Shown: positions 1 through 8,603, counted from the first letter of the stretch. The stretch: 64,000 nucleotides of DNA from Helicobacter pylori_CU (GCF_000259235.1 NC_017733.1:1426001-1490000); one strand, 5' to 3'. The notes: generated by a model not told the origin, from the letters alone. Numbers and translations: made by a program.

Positions 1-2
1 TA

Positions 3-980
3 GACAGCTACACCTTTTCAGGCGTGCTTTTAGAAAATAACGACAAAAAAATTGAAAAAATTGAAGATAAAGACGCTAAAGAAATCAAACGCTTTTCTAA
101 CACCCTCTTTTTATCCAGCGTGGATAGGTATTTCACCACCTTGCTTTTCACTAAAGATCCTCAAGGTTTTGAAGCCTTAATTGATTCAGAAATCGGGACT
201 AAAAACCCCTTAGGGTTCATTTCCCTTAAAAACGAAGCGAATTTGCATGGCTATATTGGCCCTAAAGATTACCGCTCTTTGAAAGCGATTTCACCGATGC
301 TCACTGATGTGATAGAGTATGGCTTAATCACTTTCTTTGCTAAAGGCGTGTTTGTTTTACTGGATTATTTGTATCAATTCGTGGGCAATTGGGGTTGGGC
401 TATCATTCTTTTAACGATTATCGTGCGCATTATCCTCTACCCCTTAAGCTATAAGGGCATGGTGAGCATGCAAAAGCTCAAAGAATTAGCCCCTAAAATG
501 AAAGAGCTCCAAGAAAAATACAAGGGCGAACCCCAAAAATTGCAAGCCCACATGATGCAGCTTTACAAAAAACATGGGGCTAACCCGCTAGGGGGTTGTC
601 TGCCCTTAATCTTACAAATCCCGGTGTTTTTTGCCATTTATAGGGTGCTTTATAACGCTGTGGAATTGAAAAACTCAGAGTGGATCTTATGGATTCATGA
701 TCTATCTATCATGGATCCGTATTTTATTTTACCGCTTCTTATGGGAGCGTCTATGTATTGGCACCAAAGCGTTACGCCAAACACCATGACCGATCCCATG
801 CAAGCGAAGATTTTTAAACTACTACCCCTATTATTCACAATCTTTTTAATCACTTTCCCTGCAGGGTTAGTCTTGTATTGGACCACGAACAACATCCTTT
901 CGGTGTTGCAACAACTCATCATCAATAAAGTCTTAGAGAATAAAAAACGCATGCATGCACAAAACAAAAAGGAACATTGA
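3..980 (+). CDS. yidC: Membrane protein insertase YidC, 3' part (5' end outside window)
   Basis: YidC inserts and folds inner-membrane proteins, alone or with SecYEG. The reading frame is open from base 3, so the window starts inside the gene; about 325 C-terminal residues are visible. The first ~100 residues are the end of the periplasmic beta domain. The conserved 60KD_IMP core follows: a membrane segment beginning near base 330, then a charged cytoplasmic hairpin (MQKLKELAPKMKELQ), then further hydrophobic segments and a basic tail. The proline/glycine-rich GGCLPLILQIPVF stretch is typical of the Oxa1/YidC family. The stop codon overlaps the khpB start by one base, so the two genes are probably cotranslated. 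Identification is secure; only the N-terminus is missing. Confidence 0.96.
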   Translation, partial: DSYTFSGVLLENNDKKIEKIEDKDAKEIKRFSNTLFLSSVDRYFTTLLFTKDPQGFEALIDSEIGTKNPLGFISLKNEANLHGYIGPKDYRSLKAISPMLTDVIEYGLITFFAKGVFVLLDYLYQFVGNWGWAIILLTIIVRIILYPLSYKGMVSMQKLKELAPKMKELQEKYKGEPQKLQAHMMQLYKKHGANPLGGCLPLILQIPVFFAIYRVLYNAVELKNSEWILWIHDLSIMDPYFILPLLMGASMYWHQSVTPNTMTDPMQAKIFKLLPLLFTIFLITFPAGLVLYWTTNNILSVLQQLIINKVLENKKRMHAQNKKEH

Positions 981-1777
981 TGCAAAATCCTATTGAAATC
1001 AAAGCCAAAACCTTAGAAGAAGCCCTTATCCAGGCTTCTATCGCCTTGAATTGCCCCATTATTAATTTGCAATACGAAGTCATTCAAACGCCCTCTAAAG
1101 GGTTTTTAAGCATTGGTAAAAAAGAAGCCATTATCTTAGCGGGCGTTAAAGAAAGCGTTAAAGAGGTTAAAGAAGAGAGCGTTAAAGAAACCAACACGAA
1201 AGAAAATCATCAAAACAATATAGAAGAAAAAAAACAAAAATTAGAAACAGAAACACCGCAAGAAGAAAAAATCACCCCTAAACCCCCTAAAAAAAACCTT
1301 AAAGAAGAATCTCATAATGGAGACAAACTCCATGAAATTAAGCAAGAATTGAAAGACTTATTCTCCCATTTGCCCTATAAAATCAATAAAGTGGAAGTCA
1401 GCCTTTATGAACCGGGGGTATTATTGATTGATATTGATGGCGAAGATTCCGCTCTTTTAATTGGCGAGAAAGGCTATCGTTACAAAGCCCTTTCTTACTT
1501 GCTCTTTAACTGGATCCACCCTGCTTATGGCTATAGTATCCGCTTAGAAATTTCCACTTTTTTACAAAACCAAGAAAAGGTTATGGAAGCGCAACTCCAA
1601 AGCACGATCATGACCGTGCATGAAGTGGGTAAAGGGCAGATGAAAGCCCCTGATGGCGTTTTAACCTATATCGCTTTAAAGAAATTACGAAAAGCATTCC
1701 CCAACAAATATGTCTCTATCAAAACCAATTTAAACGATGAAAAATACATCGTCATCAACGACTTTAACCATGAATGA
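980..1777 (+). CDS. khpB: Jag/KhpB-like RNA-binding protein
   Basis: This is a Jag (KhpB) family protein, a predicted cytoplasmic RNA-binding protein commonly encoded next to yidC. The ATG at 980 overlaps the yidC TGA and has an AAGGA-type ribosome-binding site just upstream; a TTG at 977 is the less likely alternative. An N-terminal Jag_N domain covers roughly residues 1-50. A Lys/Glu-rich linker with repeated VKE motifs follows to about residue 115. A KH domain (GEKG at its loop) lies around 130-200, then a C-terminal region in the position of the R3H domain. The Arg-x3-His signature of R3H is not obvious here, so that domain looks divergent. The 3' end overlaps mnmE by eight bases. Confidence 0.88.
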   Translation: MQNPIEIKAKTLEEALIQASIALNCPIINLQYEVIQTPSKGFLSIGKKEAIILAGVKESVKEVKEESVKETNTKENHQNNIEEKKQKLETETPQEEKITPKPPKKNLKEESHNGDKLHEIKQELKDLFSHLPYKINKVEVSLYEPGVLLIDIDGEDSALLIGEKGYRYKALSYLLFNWIHPAYGYSIRLEISTFLQNQEKVMEAQLQSTIMTVHEVGKGQMKAPDGVLTYIALKKLRKAFPNKYVSIKTNLNDEKYIVINDFNHE

Positions 1778-3122
1778 AACCATCGCCGCTATCGCTACCC
1801 CTTTAGGCAAGGGAGCGATTAGCATCATTAAAATCAGCGGCCATAACGCCCTAAACATCCTCAAACAACTCACAAAAAAACAAGACTTCACCCCCAGATA
1901 CGCTTATGTGCGCGATATTTTTTCTGATGGTGTTTTATTAGACAAAGCGTTAGTCATTTATTTCAAAGCCCCTTATAGTTTCACCGGTGAAGATGTGTGC
2001 GAAATCCAATGCCATGGAAGCCCCCTTTTAGCGCAAAATATCTTACAAGCTTGCTTGAATTTAGGGGCTAGGCTTGCTAAAGCGGGGGAATTTAGCAAAA
2101 AAGCCTTTTTAAACCATAAAATGGATTTGAGCGAGATTGAAGCGAGCGTTCAGCTCATCCTTTGTGAAGATGAAAGCGTTTTAAACGCTCTAGCCAGGCA
2201 GCTTAAGGGCGAGTTAAAAATCTTTATTGAAGAAGCCAGGAATAATCTTTTAAAGCTTTTGGCGAGCTCAGAAGTTTTGATTGATTATAGCGAAGAAGAC
2301 ATTCCTAGCGATTTTTTAAAGGAAGTGTCTCTTAATTTAGAAAAACAAATCGCCTCTTTTAAAGATTTATTGGATTTTTCTAATGCGCAAAAACAAAAAA
2401 ACAAAGGGCATGCCTTAAGCATTGTTGGCAAACCCAATGCCGGCAAAAGCTCCCTATTAAACGCCATGCTTTTAGAAGAAAGGGCTTTAGTGAGCGATAT
2501 TAAAGGCACAACAAGAGACACCATAGAAGAAGTCATTGAATTACAAGGGCATAAGGTGCGCTTGATTGATACGGCCGGTATTAGAGAGAGCGCGGATAAA
2601 ATAGAACGCTTAGGGATTGAAAAAAGCCTTAAAAGTTTAGAAAATTGCGACCTTATTTTAGGCGTGTTTGATCTTTCTAAACCCCTAGAAAAAGAAGATT
2701 TTAACCTTATAGACGCCCTTAATCGTGCTAAAAAGCCTTGCATTGTCGTTTTGAATAAAAACGATTTAGCCCCTAAGTTGGAGCTTGAAATCTTAAAATC
2801 TTATCTTAAAATCCCTTATTCTTTACTAGAAACCAACACCCTAAATTCCAAGGCTTGTTTGAAAGATTTGAGCCAAAAAATCAGCGCCTTTTTCCCCAAA
2901 CTAGACACTCAAAACAAGCTCTTACTCACTTCCCTAGCCCAAAAAACCGCCCTAGAAAACGCCATTACTGAATTGCAAAACGCTAAAAGCCATTTAGAAA
3001 CTTTAGAGCTTTTTTCTTATCACATTTTAAGCGCGATAGAAAACTTGAACTTGCTCACCCGCCCTTATGAAACCAGCCAAATGCTTGATAGCATGTTTAG
3101 CGAATTTTGCTTGGGCAAATGA
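1770..3122 (+). CDS. mnmE: tRNA modification GTPase MnmE (TrmE/ThdF)
   Basis: MnmE with MnmG installs the carboxymethylaminomethyl group on U34 of certain tRNAs in the cytoplasm. The N-terminus (ETIAAIATPLGKGAISIIK) is the folate-binding TrmE_N domain. A G domain is inserted in the helical domain, with G1 GKPNAGKSS near residue 220, G2 GTTRDT, G3 DTAGI and G4 NKND near residue 328. The C-terminus ends CLGK, the family's conserved Cys motif. I chose ATG 1770 (450 aa) rather than an upstream in-frame codon at 1737, because the conserved sequence begins there. The start lies inside the end of khpB, indicating translational coupling. Nothing unusual was seen. Confidence 0.97.
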   Translation: MNETIAAIATPLGKGAISIIKISGHNALNILKQLTKKQDFTPRYAYVRDIFSDGVLLDKALVIYFKAPYSFTGEDVCEIQCHGSPLLAQNILQACLNLGARLAKAGEFSKKAFLNHKMDLSEIEASVQLILCEDESVLNALARQLKGELKIFIEEARNNLLKLLASSEVLIDYSEEDIPSDFLKEVSLNLEKQIASFKDLLDFSNAQKQKNKGHALSIVGKPNAGKSSLLNAMLLEERALVSDIKGTTRDTIEEVIELQGHKVRLIDTAGIRESADKIERLGIEKSLKSLENCDLILGVFDLSKPLEKEDFNLIDALNRAKKPCIVVLNKNDLAPKLELEILKSYLKIPYSLLETNTLNSKACLKDLSQKISAFFPKLDTQNKLLLTSLAQKTALENAITELQNAKSHLETLELFSYHILSAIENLNLLTRPYETSQMLDSMFSEFCLGK

Positions 3123-3261
3123 AACCGCTTAAAGAATGGATTAAAACCCTTTTTAGCGCTACTTTTTAAGACTTTTTTACCCATTAGCGCCGTTTAATAC
3201 CCATTTTTACAAAAAACAATACTGCCACTTTTCAAAAGGGGGTAAAATGAGCTAGTTTAAA

Positions 3262-3280
3262 ATGTATACATACCTATAAA
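3262..3280 (+). promoter_or_regulatory. Candidate promoter with palindrome upstream of the Hom gene
   Basis: A TATAAA hexamer at 3275-3280 lies about 45 bases before the ATG at 3326, at a reasonable distance for a sigma-80 -10 box. Immediately upstream is a perfect 10-bp palindrome, ATGTATACAT, at 3262-3271. The palindrome could be a regulator site but is short enough to arise by chance in AT-rich DNA. Confidence 0.4.
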
Positions 3281-3325
3281 CTATTTTTGAGTAAAAATGT
3301 TAAAAAAGACCATTAAGGAGATTTC

Positions 3326-5566
3326 ATGTTAAAACTCGCCAGTAAAACGATTTGTTTGTCCCTAATCAGCTCATTCACCGCTGTAGAAGCCTTTCAAAAA
3401 CACCAAAAAGACGGCTTTTTTATAGAAGCCGGCTTTGAAACCGGGCTATTACAAGGCACACAAACCCAAGAACAAACCATCGCCACCACTCAAGAAAAAC
3501 CCAAACCCAAACCCAAACCCAAACCCATTACCCCTCAAAGCACTTATGGGAAATACTACATCTCCCAAAGCACCATTTTAAAGAATGCGACTGAGTTATT
3601 TGCAGAGGACAATATCACCAACTTAACCTTTTATTCTTTAACCCCTGTGTATGTAACCGCTTATAACCAAGAAAGTGCTGAAGAAGCAGGCTATGGCGAT
3701 AGCAGCTTGATTATGATACAAAACTTCTTGCCTTATAATTTAAACAATATTGAGCTGAGTTATACAGACAATCAAGGCAATGTAGTCAGTTTGGGCGTGA
3801 TAGAGACTATCCCTAAACAATCTCAAATCATTCTGCCCGCAAGCTTGTTTAACGATCCGCAACTTAACGCTGATGGCTTCCAACAGCTCCAAACCACCAC
3901 CACAAAATTTTCTGATGCCAGCACGCAGAATCTGTTTGATAAGCTCAGCAAGGTTACAACCAATCTTCAAATGACTTATATCAATTACAACCAATTTTCT
4001 AGCGGTAACGGCACTGGTTCTAAACCCCCATGCCCTCCATACGAAAACCAAGAAAACTGCACGGCTAAAGTGCCGCCTTTCACCTCTCAAGACGCTAAAA
4101 ATTTGACCAATTTAATGCTGAACATGATGGCGGTGTTTGATTCTAAATCTTGGGAAGATGCTATTAAAAACGCCCCCTTTCAGTTTAGCGATAACAACCT
4201 GTCAAAGCCATGTTATTCTAATTATTCTACATGCGTGAACCCTTACAACGATGGGCTTGTTGATCCTAAATTGATCGCTAAAAATGCTGGAGATGAATAC
4301 AATATAGAAAACGGGCAAACAGGATCAGTGATATTAACGCCACAAGATGTTATCTATAGCTATAGAGTTACGAATAATCTTTATGTGAATCTCTTGCCCC
4401 CAAGAGGAGGGGATTTAGGGCTAGGGTCTCAATATGGCGGCCCGAATGGCCCAGGCGATGATGGCACCAATTTTGGCGCTTTAGGGATATTGTCTCCTTT
4501 CTTAGACCCTGAAATACTCTTTGGCAAAGAATTGAATAAAGTCGCCATCATGCAATTAAGAGACATCATCCATGAATATGGGCATACTTTAGGCTATACG
4601 CATAACGGGAACATGACTTATCAAAGAGTGCGCATGTGTGAAGAAAACAATGGGCCAGAAGAGCGCTGTAAGGGCGGGAAAATAGAGCAAGTGAATGGGC
4701 AAGAAGTGCAAGTGTTTGACAACGGGCATGAAGTGCGAGACACCGATGGCTCTACCTATGATGTGTGTTCTCGTTTTGGCGGCCAAAATCAGCCCGCTTT
4801 CCCTAGCAGTTACCCCAATTCCATCTATACTGATTGCTCTCAAGTCCCCGCCGGGCTTATAGGCGTTACCAGCGCGGTTTGGCAGCAACTCATTGATCAA
4901 AACGCCCTACCGGTGGATTACACTAATTTGAGCAGCCAAACCAACTATTTAAACGCTAGTTTGAACACGCAAGATTTTGCGACCACTATGCTTAGCGCGA
5001 TCAGTCAAAGCCTTTCATCTACTAGATCTAGCTCCACTACCTACCGCACTTCAAAAACCTCACGGCCCTTTGGAGCCCCCCTATTAGGCGTTAATCTTAA
5101 AATGGGCTATCAAAAATATTTTAACGATTATCTAGGGCTATCTTCTTATGGCATCATCAAATACAACTACGCTCAAGCCAATAACGAAAAGATCCAACAA
5201 TTAAGCTATGGTGTGGGAATGGATGTGTTGTTTGATTTCATCACCAATTACACTAACGAAAAGAACCCTAAAAACAATCTAACCAAGAGGGTTTTCACTT
5301 CCTCTCTTGGGGTGTTTGGGGGGTTAAGGGGCTTATACAACAGCTATTATTTGTTGAATCAATACAAAGGGAGCGGTAATTTAAATGTGACCGGTGGGTT
5401 GAATTACCGCTACAAGCATTCCAAATATTCTATAGGCATTAGCGTTCCTTTAGTCCAGTTGAAATCTAGGGTCGTTTCTAGCGATGGCGCAACTACCAAT
5501 TCTATCACCCTCAATGAAGGGGGCAGTCATTTTAAAGTGTTTTTCAACTATGGGTGGATTTTCTAA
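3326..5566 (+). CDS. homD: Hom-family outer-membrane protein (HomD-like)
   Basis: This is a large H. pylori outer-membrane protein, 746 aa. It has a cleavable signal peptide (to about FTAVEA), the family start GFFIEAGFETGLLQG just after it, and a C-terminal beta-barrel region ending in aromatic FNYGWIF. Gene context (after mnmE) and size match HomD (HP1453). An AAGGAG ribosome-binding site precedes the ATG. A Lys-Pro repeat encoded by CCCAAA units lies near residue 60. A long Cys-containing extracellular or periplasmic segment precedes the barrel. Its centre, residues 416-426, reads HEYGHTLGYTH, matching the metzincin zinc-binding pattern HExxHxxGxxH. Whether it binds zinc or cleaves anything is unknown. 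A Ser/Thr-rich linker near residues 560-580 precedes the barrel. Confidence 0.85.
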   Translation: MLKLASKTICLSLISSFTAVEAFQKHQKDGFFIEAGFETGLLQGTQTQEQTIATTQEKPKPKPKPKPITPQSTYGKYYISQSTILKNATELFAEDNITNLTFYSLTPVYVTAYNQESAEEAGYGDSSLIMIQNFLPYNLNNIELSYTDNQGNVVSLGVIETIPKQSQIILPASLFNDPQLNADGFQQLQTTTTKFSDASTQNLFDKLSKVTTNLQMTYINYNQFSSGNGTGSKPPCPPYENQENCTAKVPPFTSQDAKNLTNLMLNMMAVFDSKSWEDAIKNAPFQFSDNNLSKPCYSNYSTCVNPYNDGLVDPKLIAKNAGDEYNIENGQTGSVILTPQDVIYSYRVTNNLYVNLLPPRGGDLGLGSQYGGPNGPGDDGTNFGALGILSPFLDPEILFGKELNKVAIMQLRDIIHEYGHTLGYTHNGNMTYQRVRMCEENNGPEERCKGGKIEQVNGQEVQVFDNGHEVRDTDGSTYDVCSRFGGQNQPAFPSSYPNSIYTDCSQVPAGLIGVTSAVWQQLIDQNALPVDYTNLSSQTNYLNASLNTQDFATTMLSAISQSLSSTRSSSTTYRTSKTSRPFGAPLLGVNLKMGYQKYFNDYLGLSSYGIIKYNYAQANNEKIQQLSYGVGMDVLFDFITNYTNEKNPKNNLTKRVFTSSLGVFGGLRGLYNSYYLLNQYKGSGNLNVTGGLNYRYKHSKYSIGISVPLVQLKSRVVSSDGATTNSITLNEGGSHFKVFFNYGWIF
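3500..3526 (+). repeat. CCCAAA hexamer tandem repeat in the Hom gene
   Basis: Four complete CCCAAA units plus a final CCC occur in frame and encode alternating Pro-Lys. Because the unit is six bases, slippage would lengthen or shorten the Pro-Lys spacer behind the signal peptide without shifting the frame. Confidence 0.85.
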
Positions 5567-5745
5567 GGGTTAAAAATTGGCTTTAACTCTCTATTGGCTC
5601 TAAACGCTCTTTTTAGGCTCTTTTGTAGGCGGTTTAACGCTGTTTTGCGAGCGAGCGTTAGAGTTCGCTCTTTTTGCTCTTGTATCGCTTGCGTGATTCC
5701 TTTAAGCTCGTTGAAGCTTTTCTCTGTCTCGTTGTTTTGTATCAT
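5563..5745 (-). CDS. Small highly charged hypothetical protein
   Basis: This 60-residue ORF faces the Hom gene and overlaps its end by four bases. It is supported by a strong ribosome-binding site (AGGAGA, about nine bases before the ATG). Its composition looks real: predicted mostly helical, very rich in Lys, Arg, Glu and Gln, and no hydrophobic segment. The C-terminal half is basic (NRLQKSLKRAFRANRELK), so nucleic-acid or membrane-surface binding is possible, but I do not recognise the family. An inverted repeat lies upstream in what would be its leader. It could be a chance ORF. Confidence 0.45.
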   Translation of the reverse strand: MIQNNETEKSFNELKGITQAIQEQKERTLTLARKTALNRLQKSLKRAFRANRELKPIFNP

Positions 5746-6149
5746 GTTTTTGTTCTCCTTTTATTCTCAAACGCCCTTTTTTAGGCGGTCGTTTGATTTA
5801 AAAATGCGTCAGCTTTTAAAAAAGTTTGTTGGTTTGTGAGACAAAAAGATAGACCCTAGCTTTGGGATTTGAACGCCCAAAATCATTCGGTTTTTTTCAA
5901 ACAATCTCGCTTGCGTAGGCTCTTAAAAAAGATTTTGGTTTTTGTTAATTTTAGTTTTTAGCGTGTGTGGTTTTAGATGAGTTTATGGAATAAAGAGTAT
6001 TGAATGATGTTTTAGTTTATTTGGCGAGAACAAAAACCATGAATTTTTAGAGGGTTATTTTAATGGGTGCGAAAACGCCACGCCAAACAAAATAATGACG
6101 GTTACAAAACTGAATGAATAAAAAAGTGCAAGCAAGATTAATATCCTGC
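5746..6149. other. Intergenic region of about 400 bases with an inverted repeat
   Basis: No convincing gene is present here. An inverted repeat TCAAACG (5767-5773) / CGTTTGA (5790-5796) with a nearly paired GC-rich interior lies upstream of the small minus-strand ORF. Further on, a T-arm-like hairpin at 5860-5881 is not part of a full tRNA. The rest is AT-rich without a recognisable terminator; the end of the LPP20-cluster transcript must fall here. Confidence 0.5.
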
Positions 6150-7061
6150 TTATAGCCCCGTATTGCCCTGTCCTTCTTTATTGGCATAATCTTTCAATTC
6201 TTTATAAAGCAAAGATTGCAAGCGCGTGATAGCAAAATTCTTATTCTTTTCATCCACTTCAAGGCTTCTATTCAATACGAGCGTGCCTTGACAATCGCTC
6301 GCGCTAACAACCACTCTAATGCGTGTGATGCCATTAGCGCTGTCTGTGAAAACTTCATTTTTGATTTGATAGAGTTTTTCTTCATCGCTAGGGGTTAGCA
6401 CTCTAGCATAAGCGCTTATGAGAGCGTTTTTAATCTCTGTATCGCTGTTGTTATCAAAAGTGATTTGCACTTTAGGTTTGAAAGCGTTTTGATAATAGAT
6501 TTTTTCATAATTTTCTAACGAACCCACCGGGACAGAATACGCTTTTAAAATCCTTTCTATAGGCATCGCTTTAGCCAACAAATCCCCCATGCTCTTAGAT
6601 TGCTGTAAAAAAACCCCTTTACAAACCTTAGGCATTAAGGTGGAAAACTGCCCATAAAGAGCGTTATACTTATCCCTTAAACCCTGCAAAAACAAGTTTT
6701 GATTAATCCTTACTCTGGTGTAGTAGATCCCTTTTTGCGCTTCTTGATTGACAATTTCTACATTATTCAATTCCAAGTCATCGGTCTTTAAGTTAATCGT
6801 TTGCGAATCGCTGGATTTTAACTTATTATCCACACGACTTTTTTGGATATGGATTTGGGAATTAACCACCACGCTAATAGACGCCACTAAATCCGCTAAC
6901 GCTTTTTGTTTAGAAGCTTCTTTAGAAGTGGCTGAACCACTCCCATAAAGATAGCCTTTTTGGGTGTTTGTTTTGTTGTAGGCCTTGCCATACCACTTAG
7001 GCTCTGCGCTTAAATTGGCACCCACAAAAGCCATAAGGCATGCAAGAATAATCTTTTTCAT
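6150..7061 (-). CDS. LPP20-family secreted protein
   Basis: This is a 303-aa exported protein with a type I signal peptide (cleavage probably after NLSA) and no lipobox Cys. After it comes an LPP20-like domain: WYGKAYNKTN, a Gly/Ser patch, then a predicted amphipathic helix containing EASKQKALADLVASISV, the segment shared with Lpp20 and the neighbour at 7071. The C-terminal half looks like a second alpha/beta domain with two Cys. It is last in the cluster 8603 to 6150 and starts nine bases after the preceding gene's stop, so it is probably cotranscribed with lpp20. Its function is unknown; a periplasmic or outer-membrane-associated role is inferred. Confidence 0.75.
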   Translation of the reverse strand: MKKIILACLMAFVGANLSAEPKWYGKAYNKTNTQKGYLYGSGSATSKEASKQKALADLVASISVVVNSQIHIQKSRVDNKLKSSDSQTINLKTDDLELNNVEIVNQEAQKGIYYTRVRINQNLFLQGLRDKYNALYGQFSTLMPKVCKGVFLQQSKSMGDLLAKAMPIERILKAYSVPVGSLENYEKIYYQNAFKPKVQITFDNNSDTEIKNALISAYARVLTPSDEEKLYQIKNEVFTDSANGITRIRVVVSASDCQGTLVLNRSLEVDEKNKNFAITRLQSLLYKELKDYANKEGQGNTGL

Positions 7062-7070
7062 TATTAATCC

Positions 7071-7412
7071 TTACTCATTCATTAAAGCGACATGCTTCTT
7101 AGTGATTCTTAGAAGCACATAAACTTTATCCGTATCAATAAAAGTGGCCTTTAGCTCACTAGCCTTAATCTCTATTTTATCCCCCTTGAAAACTTCCATC
7201 ACTTTCTCTAAGGCGTTTTGTCTGGCTGAGGACAAGCTATAGTCCATATCTGAAAGCAATATATCGCTCATCCCACACACTAAAATTTTTTCGTCTTTGG
7301 TTTGGGTCTTTTCAATCTGCACTTCTTTTGAGCAATCCCTAGCCCACTTAGGCAAGGACTTCCCCCATACAACCCCCAACACCAAAACAAGCGCAATAGC
7401 AAGGTGTTTCAT
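7071..7412 (-). CDS. Small LPP20-like periplasmic protein
   Basis: This 113-aa protein begins with a signal peptide (LAIALVLVLGVVWG) and has two Cys (positions 27 and 47) that could form a disulfide. The segment SSARQNALEKVMEVFKGD corresponds to the helix conserved in Lpp20, and the following strand KVYVLLRITKKHV matches RVFVLVGLDKQIV of Lpp20. It is therefore probably a paralogue of its upstream neighbour without the lipid anchor. It lies seven bases after the lpp20 stop and is clearly in the same operon. No enzymatic motif is seen. Confidence 0.72.
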   Translation of the reverse strand: MKHLAIALVLVLGVVWGKSLPKWARDCSKEVQIEKTQTKDEKILVCGMSDILLSDMDYSLSSARQNALEKVMEVFKGDKIEIKASELKATFIDTDKVYVLLRITKKHVALMNE

Positions 7413-7419
7413 TAAAACC

Positions 7420-7947
7420 CTACTTTTTAACCATGCCTAACTCTTCGCGCACTTTATCCACAATTTGCTTATCCAAGCCCACTAAAACAAAAACCCTATC
7501 TTTACCGACATAGCGGGCAAGCATTTTAGAAGCGATCAATTCCTTATCCACCAATTGAGAAATTTTTTCAGTATCAGTGCCGCTGATGGACCTTTTACCA
7601 GAAGCGTCTACCGTTCTGGTTTTTTCATTTTCCAAATCTTTTTGTAAAGTGGATTTTAGATTCGCCGCTAAATTAGCCCTAGCTTTCGCTGTAGCTTGGT
7701 TAGTAGAATAATCCACATCATTATTAGTGATCAAATCCTCAGCCCTTCCTAAAAAGACCCCTGAATATTTTTCATACTTCGCCACTTTTTCCAAATCCCC
7801 TACCACCCAATCAGGAGCGCCTTTAGTCGCTTCTTTGTAAGCCTTATTGCTTTTACTGATACCTGATTTTGGGGCATGGCTACAACCTACGATCACCATC
7901 GCTGCTATCACGCTCATCCCTAAAATTTTTTTAACTTGATTTTTCAT
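7420..7947 (-). CDS. lpp20: Conserved lipoprotein Lpp20
   Basis: Lpp20 is the abundant H. pylori lipoprotein known as an outer-membrane and vesicle antigen. The 175-aa product has a lipoprotein signal ending at VGC, with Cys22 as the predicted lipidated residue, followed by the LPP20 domain (PDWVVGDLEKVAKYEKYSG, then a long helix rich in Ala/Lys). An AAGGAT-type ribosome-binding site precedes the ATG. It is second in the operon, with the LpoB-like gene upstream and two paralogue-like genes downstream. The tandem of related genes suggests local duplication and divergence. Confidence 0.92.
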   Translation of the reverse strand: MKNQVKKILGMSVIAAMVIVGCSHAPKSGISKSNKAYKEATKGAPDWVVGDLEKVAKYEKYSGVFLGRAEDLITNNDVDYSTNQATAKARANLAANLKSTLQKDLENEKTRTVDASGKRSISGTDTEKISQLVDKELIASKMLARYVGKDRVFVLVGLDKQIVDKVREELGMVKK

Positions 7948-7970
7948 CGTTCATCCTTTCAAATATAAAT

Positions 7971-8603
7971 TTAAAACATACGCTTATTGCTAGCGTTCTT
8001 CACAATAGGCTTAACATCGCTCCATACCTCTTCACCCGTTTTCCTGTTGGTAAGGCTTAGGGTGAAGTCATAGTCTAAGCGCTGCCTAGAACTACTAATA
8101 GAGGCTGCGATGCTGGATACTTTACCACTTAAAGATAAATCAGCGGCTTTTAAAGTGCCTTTTTCTACAGTGGTGTCTTGATTATACTCTTCGCTCTCTC
8201 GTTCTTTTTCGCGCTGTTTCACCATTCGGCTATCCGCTGCAATGCCACTCCCTCCGCTCGCCCTTGTGATATTGAACCTCCCATTAGATCGCAACCGCAA
8301 CTGCCGCGCAATTTCAGTCGTCAAAAGATTCATATCCAAATTGGGCTGCGTGGTGTCGTTAATCACATCTGAAACTTCAATCAAATGCTTGCCCTTGAGT
8401 TGCTCAAAATTAGGGTCGCTAAACATGGAATCTAACATCGCGTTAGCGGTTAGCAATAAATCCGTGCTATTAATGCTTGCAGTCGTATTTTTAGTGGCAT
8501 CATTCACATTTTGATAAGTTGCCATTTCGCTTGAGCAACCCACCCACAATAAAGTACTCAAAATCACCGAGCTTATAATTTTTAATTTTGTTTTCAATAA
8601 CAT
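7971..8603 (-). CDS. LpoB-like outer-membrane lipoprotein (PBP activator family)
   Basis: This 210-aa lipoprotein has a signal ending VGC (Cys23). The remainder resembles the LpoB/YcfM family: DLLLTANAMLDSM, HLIEVSDVINDTTQ, then a Gly/Ser loop, a very polar insertion (RMVKQREKERESEEYNQD) and a terminal DYDFTLSLTNRKTGEEVWSD. In Enterobacteria LpoB activates the peptidoglycan synthase PBP1b from the outer membrane. Whether this homologue activates the H. pylori class A PBP is inference. It is the first gene of the lpp20 cluster. Confidence 0.75.
   Translation of the reverse strand: MLLKTKLKIISSVILSTLLWVGCSSEMATYQNVNDATKNTTASINSTDLLLTANAMLDSMFSDPNFEQLKGKHLIEVSDVINDTTQPNLDMNLLTTEIARQLRLRSNGRFNITRASGGSGIAADSRMVKQREKERESEEYNQDTTVEKGTLKAADLSLSGKVSSIAASISSSRQRLDYDFTLSLTNRKTGEEVWSDVKPIVKNASNKRMF

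Noticed and set aside
5860..5881. A T-arm-like hairpin (TTTGGG / CCCAAA around GTTCAAAT on the minus strand)
   Set aside because: It resembles a tRNA T arm, but no acceptor stem, anticodon arm or CCA-end context is found around it, so it is not a tRNA gene.
8178..8514. Open frames on the plus strand within the LpoB-like gene
   Set aside because: They lie entirely inside the minus-strand gene, have no ribosome-binding site and no recognisable domains.
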